From positions 1 through 16,502 of the forward strand of contig JAEWOJ010000175.1 in the NCBI GenBank assembly GCA_023399815.1: a DNA stretch of 16,502 bases. Reading direction: 5' to 3'. Under the pieces are notes generated by a model. That model was given only the letters and a program-made list of their open reading frames with translations. It was not told the origin of the DNA and made no database searches. A program made the position numbers and the translations under genes. The stretch comes from Pseudomonadota bacterium (GTDB lineage: Bacteria; Pseudomonadota; Gammaproteobacteria; Xanthomonadales; Xanthomonadaceae). Positions 13,033 to 16,502 of this stretch are shown here, in pieces. Every line of letters starts with the position of its first letter. Position 1 is the stretch's first letter.

Positions 13033-15138
13033 TCACTTCACTCCGAGCTGGTCCAGCACGAACGCGTAGGCCTCGGCCAGCTCGTGGTAGCGCTGGAAGC
13101 GGCCGGACTTGCCGCCGTGGCCGGCCTCCATGTTGGTGCGGAACACGATGGGATGTGTGCCGGTGTTGACGTCGCGCAGGCGCGCCACCCACTTGGCCGG
13201 CTCCCAGTACTGCACCTGCGAGTCCCACAGGCCGGTGCCGACGAACAGCGCCGGATAGGCCTGCGCGCGCACGTTGTCGTAGGGCGAATAGCCGAGCATG
13301 TAGTCGTAGTAGCGCTTCTGCTCGGGGTTGCCCCATTCGTCGTACTCGTTGGTGGTCAGCGGGATGCTGGCGTCGAGCATGGTGGTGACCACGTCCACGA
13401 ACGGCACCTGCGCCACCATCACCCGGTAGTCCTGCGGCGCCTGGTTGGCGACCGCGCCCATCAGCAGGCCGCCGGCGCTGCCGCCGGACGCGGCCACGCG
13501 ATCCTTCGCCGCATAGCCCTGCGCCACCAGTGCGCGGGTGACGTCGATGAAATCGTTGAAGGTGTTCTGCTTGTTGAGCAGCTTGCCGTCCTCGTACCAG
13601 CCGCGGCCCATTTCCTCGCCGCCGCGGATATGGGCGATGGCATAGACCATGCCGCGGTCGAGCAGGCTGACCACGCTCTGGTTGAAGGACGGGTCCATCG
13701 ACATGCCGTAGCTGCCGTAGGCGTACTGGTACAGCGCGGCGCTGCCGTCCTTCCTGAGGCCCTTTCTGTAGACCAGCGACACCGGCACCCGGACGCCGTC
13801 GCGCGCGTCCACCCAGACGCGCTCGGTCTGGTACAGCGACGGGTCGTAGCCGATCACCGGCTGCTGCTTGAGCTGGCGGCGCTCGCCGGTCCTCACGTTC
13901 AGCTCGTAGGTGGTGGCCGGCGTGGTCAGCGAGGTGTAGCTGTAGCGCAGCCAGTCGGTGTCCGGCTCGGCGTTGACCGACAGCCCCATCGAGTACGCCG
14001 GCTCGTCGGCCTTGACCAGCTCGCTGCGGCCGTCGGCGAACAGCAGGCGCACGCGCTCCAGCGCCTCGGCGCGTTCGGCGATGGCGGTGTAGCCGTCGAA
14101 CAGCTCGAAGCCTTCCACCAGCACCTGCGGATCGTGCACCACCCAGTCCTGCCATTGCGCGCGCGAGGTGGCGCCTTCCGGCGCGGTGACCAGCTTGAAG
14201 TTCTTCGCGCCGTCGGCATTGGTGCGGATCACCCAGCGGCCGTCGAAATGGTCGGCGTCGTACTCCACGTCGCGCTCGCGCGGCGCCAGCACGGTGAACA
14301 CTTCCGGGGCGGCGGCCGGCGCATAGCGCAGCTCCGAGGACACGGTGCTGTCCACGCCGATGGTGAGGTAGCGGTCGTCGCGGGTGCGGCCGACGCCCAT
14401 GTAGAAGCTGTCGTCGTCCTCCTCGTAGACCAGCGCATCGCTGCTGGCCGGCGTGCCCAGCACGTGCCTGCGCACGCGCACGGTGAGCAGGGTTTCCGGG
14501 TCGTTCTCGACGTAGAACAGGGTGCGGTTGTCGTCGGCCCACACCACGTTCGGCGACACGCCCTGGATCACGTCCGGCAGCAGCTGGCCGGTCGTGAGGT
14601 CCTTGAAGCGGATCACGTACTGGCGGCGGCCGACGTCGTCTTCGGCCCAGGCCAGCAGGCGGTTGTCCTGGCTCACCTCCATGTCGTCGACGGCGAAGTA
14701 GTTCCTGCCCTCGGCCATGGCGTTCAGGTCCAGCAGCACTTCCTCCGGCGCCTGCATGTCGCCCTTGCGGCGCGCGTGGATCGGGTAGTCCCTGCCGGTC
14801 TCGTAGCGCGTGTAATACCAGTAGCCGCGCTCGCGGTACGGCACGCTGGCGTCGTCCTGCTTGATGCGGCCGACGATCTCGCCGTAGAGCGCGTCCTCCA
14901 GCGGCTTGAGCGGCGCCATCAGCGCATCGGTGTAGGCGTTCTCGGCGGCGAGGTAGGCCAGCATCGCCGGGGCCTTGCGCTCGTCGTCGCGCAGCCAGTA
15001 GTACTCGTCCTCGCGGACCGCGCCGAACGGCGCCTCGACCGGGTGGGGACGCTTCTCGGCATCCGGTGGCGTGGGCGGGGAGGCGACGGCGATATTCATC
15101 ATCAGGCTGGCGATCAACAGGCAAAGGACGGGTTTCAT
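13033..15138 (-). CDS. Secreted S9A oligopeptidase (oligopeptidase B-like)
   Basis: Serine peptidase of the prolyl oligopeptidase family, 701 residues. The ATG at 15138 gives MKPVLCLLIASLMMNIAVAS, a signal peptide, so the enzyme is probably periplasmic. The N-terminal region begins the propeller (PFGAVREDEYYWLRDDERK, about residues 37-55) and the beta-propeller runs to about 420. The catalytic alpha/beta-hydrolase domain has Ser554 (ASGGSAGGLLMG), Asp639 (GTGLWDSQVQYWEPAKW) and His674 (NMEAGHGGKSG). AHIRGGEEMGRGWYEDGK and the SQVQYWEPAKW block are closer to oligopeptidase B (cleaves after Arg/Lys in short peptides) than to prolyl oligopeptidase, but specificity is inferred. A GGAG lies 8 bases before the start. 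It is divergent from the aminotransferase. Confidence 0.94.
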   Translation of the reverse strand: MKPVLCLLIASLMMNIAVASPPTPPDAEKRPHPVEAPFGAVREDEYYWLRDDERKAPAMLAYLAAENAYTDALMAPLKPLEDALYGEIVGRIKQDDASVPYRERGYWYYTRYETGRDYPIHARRKGDMQAPEEVLLDLNAMAEGRNYFAVDDMEVSQDNRLLAWAEDDVGRRQYVIRFKDLTTGQLLPDVIQGVSPNVVWADDNRTLFYVENDPETLLTVRVRRHVLGTPASSDALVYEEDDDSFYMGVGRTRDDRYLTIGVDSTVSSELRYAPAAAPEVFTVLAPRERDVEYDADHFDGRWVIRTNADGAKNFKLVTAPEGATSRAQWQDWVVHDPQVLVEGFELFDGYTAIAERAEALERVRLLFADGRSELVKADEPAYSMGLSVNAEPDTDWLRYSYTSLTTPATTYELNVRTGERRQLKQQPVIGYDPSLYQTERVWVDARDGVRVPVSLVYRKGLRKDGSAALYQYAYGSYGMSMDPSFNQSVVSLLDRGMVYAIAHIRGGEEMGRGWYEDGKLLNKQNTFNDFIDVTRALVAQGYAAKDRVAASGGSAGGLLMGAVANQAPQDYRVMVAQVPFVDVVTTMLDASIPLTTNEYDEWGNPEQKRYYDYMLGYSPYDNVRAQAYPALFVGTGLWDSQVQYWEPAKWVARLRDVNTGTHPIVFRTNMEAGHGGKSGRFQRYHELAEAYAFVLDQLGVK

Positions 15139-15256
15139 GGCACGGGCTCCGTGGACGCAGCACGGCTGCCGCCCGGGCGATGGCCGACAGTGTGCCATGG
15201 GAGCGGAAGCCGGCACCGCCATGCCCGGCACCGATGCGCGGCCTATGATGTCGGCG

Positions 15257-16456
15257 ATGAACGCTCCTGCCCCCACGCCCTCCGGCTACAGCCGGCGCAG
15301 CCACGAGATCGCCCCGTTCCACGTCATGTCGCTGCTGGCGCGCGCCAACGCGCTGGAACAGGCCGGCCACGACGTGATCCACCTGGAGATCGGCGAGCCC
15401 GACTTCACCACCGCCGCACCCATTGTGCGCGCCGGCCAATCCGCGCTGGCCGCCGGCCACACCCGCTACACCGCCGCGCGCGGGCTGCCCGCGCTGCGCG
15501 AGGCCATCGCCGGCTTCTACGCCAGTCATTACCGGCTGGACATCGATCCCGAGCGCATCCTGGTCACGCCTGGCGGCTCCGGCGCGCTGCTGCTGGCGTC
15601 CAGCCTGCTGGTCGATCCCGGCCGGCACTGGCTGCTGGCCGATCCCGGCTATCCCTGCAACCGCCACTTCCTGCGCCTGGTGGAAGGCGCCGCGCAGCTG
15701 GTGCCGGTCGGCCCGGACAGCGGTTACCAGCTCACCCCGGAACTGATCGACCGGCACTGGGACGCAGCCAGCGTCGGCGCGCTGGTCGCCTCTCCCGCCA
15801 ACCCCACCGGTACCACGCTCGATGCCGGGCAACTGGCCGCCCTGTCGGCCACGCTCAAGGCGCGCGGCGGGCACCTGGTGGTGGACGAGATCTACCACGG
15901 CCTGACCTATGGCTTCGACGCGCCCAGCGTGCTGGAAGTGGACGACGGGGCCTTCGTGCTGAACAGCTTCTCCAAGTACTTCGGCATGACCGGCTGGCGC
16001 CTGGGCTGGCTGGTGGCGCCGCCGGCGGCGGTGCCCGAACTGGAGAAGCTGGCACAGAACCTGTACATCAGCGCGCCGTCGATGGCCCAGCACGCGGCGC
16101 TGGCGTGCTTCGAACCGGAAACCGTCGCGATCTTCGAGCAGCGCCGCGAGCGGTTCCGCCAGCGCCGCGACTACCTGCTGCCGGCGCTGCGCACGCTCGG
16201 CTTCCGCATCGACGTCGAGCCGCAGGGCGCGTTCTACCTGTACTGCGACGTCAGCGCGTTCACCGACGACGCGCAGGCGTTCTGCGCGCACTTCCTGGAA
16301 ACCGAGCACGTCGCGTTCACCCCGGGCCTGGACTTCGGCCACCACCGCGCCCACCAGCACGTGCGCATCGCCTATACGCAGGACGTGGCGCGCCTGGAGG
16401 AAGCGGTGGCGCGGATCGCGCGCGGGCTGGAACGCTGGCAAGGCCTGCGGAAATAG
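15257..16456 (+). CDS. PLP-dependent class I/II aminotransferase
   Basis: Fold-type I aminotransferase of 399 residues. It opens with YSRRSHEIAPFHVMSLLARA and the block HLEIGEPDFTT, typical of the aspartate-aminotransferase superfamily. PLP-site residues are Asn182 (SPANPTGT), Asp210 and Tyr213 (VVDEIYHGLTYG), the Schiff-base Lys240 (NSFSKYFGMTGWRLGW), and the carboxylate-binding Arg370 (HVRIAYTQ). Three ATGs compete (15245, 15248, 15257), none with a clear ribosome site; 15257 is preferred because the homology begins shortly after it. The amino acid substrate cannot be read from the sequence, since aspartate, aromatic and alanine/valine types share these motifs. It is divergent from the oligopeptidase with a gap of about 118 bases. 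Complete, with its stop 46 bases before the window end. Confidence 0.93.
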   Translation: MNAPAPTPSGYSRRSHEIAPFHVMSLLARANALEQAGHDVIHLEIGEPDFTTAAPIVRAGQSALAAGHTRYTAARGLPALREAIAGFYASHYRLDIDPERILVTPGGSGALLLASSLLVDPGRHWLLADPGYPCNRHFLRLVEGAAQLVPVGPDSGYQLTPELIDRHWDAASVGALVASPANPTGTTLDAGQLAALSATLKARGGHLVVDEIYHGLTYGFDAPSVLEVDDGAFVLNSFSKYFGMTGWRLGWLVAPPAAVPELEKLAQNLYISAPSMAQHAALACFEPETVAIFEQRRERFRQRRDYLLPALRTLGFRIDVEPQGAFYLYCDVSAFTDDAQAFCAHFLETEHVAFTPGLDFGHHRAHQHVRIAYTQDVARLEEAVARIARGLERWQGLRK

Positions 16457-16460
16457 CCCT

Positions 16461-16502
16461 GCAGGAGCGACGCGCGCCCCCCCCCCGCCCAGCCCCGGGT
16501 AA
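16461..16502. repeat. Start of a dispersed repeat at the window end, with a poly-C run
   Basis: GCAGGAGCGACGCGCG (16461-16476) resembles the opening of the TGTAGGAGCGAC-type palindromes scattered between genes in Xanthomonadaceae and Pseudomonas. The expected inverted arm is missing. Instead a run of about 10 C interrupts it and the sequence ends, which suggests an assembly edge inside a repeat. Confidence 0.4.

Noticed and set aside
12983..16441. Minus-strand open frame of over 1100 codons spanning the peptidase and aminotransferase
   Set aside because: It is out of frame with the peptidase and antisense to the aminotransferase. The product is repetitive Arg/Gly/Ala-rich, whereas the other frames carry complete catalytic motifs.
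1..16502. tRNA, rRNA, prophage, insertion sequence or toxin-antitoxin genes
   Set aside because: No transposase, phage structural or toxin motif was seen on either strand, and no tRNA cloverleaf was noticed. XerC is the housekeeping recombinase, not an integrase of a mobile element.

Overview
The window is high-GC chromosomal DNA from a gammaproteobacterium that is most likely a member of the Xanthomonadaceae/Lysobacterales (Lysobacter, Luteimonas, Thermomonas or Pseudoxanthomonas type). The lineage call rests on gene content and order (lptM-dapF-DUF484-xerC, hslV-hslU), on an HslV with the long propeptide I associate with Xanthomonas-type proteins, and on short palindromes opening with GTAG that resemble the SMAG/GTAG REP elements of Stenotrophomonas. 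No species call is possible from sequence reading alone.

Left end (1-674): the terminal part of a CRISPR array, with six near-identical 37-bp repeats and one degenerate repeat, spaced by 30-bp spacers. No cas gene lies in the window, so any effector must be to the left or elsewhere. The 36/37+30 geometry and a TGCTAC-ending repeat (minus strand) fit a type II-C-like system, but this is not proven. Between the array and the first gene are hairpins and a short gene remnant.

Region 675-6256: a small hypothetical gene, then a leftward RND multidrug efflux operon (membrane fusion protein followed by an AcrB-type pump, with no outer-membrane channel gene), divergent from its TetR-family repressor. 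A 24-bp operator palindrome sits between the -35 and -10 of the pump promoter.

Region 6257-9100: the leftward heat-shock protease operon hslV-hslU. It has a near-consensus sigma-32 promoter in front, a REP inverted pair between the two genes and a UUCG-loop terminator behind. Divergent from it is a small His-rich membrane protein (CopD-like) preceded by an FNR/ANR-type palindrome in class II position.

Region 9133-13032: leftward genes DUF454 (YbaN-like), then the tightly packed lptM-dapF-DUF484-xerC operon with 8-nt and 4-nt overlaps, then DUF1203. These cover outer-membrane biogenesis, lysine/diaminopimelate synthesis and chromosome dimer resolution.

Region 13033-16502: a secreted S9A oligopeptidase (leftward), a divergent PLP-dependent class I/II aminotransferase (rightward), and then the contig end inside a dispersed-repeat-like sequence with a suspicious poly-C run. 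Apart from the CRISPR array and the dispersed repeats, the window is ordinary core genome.
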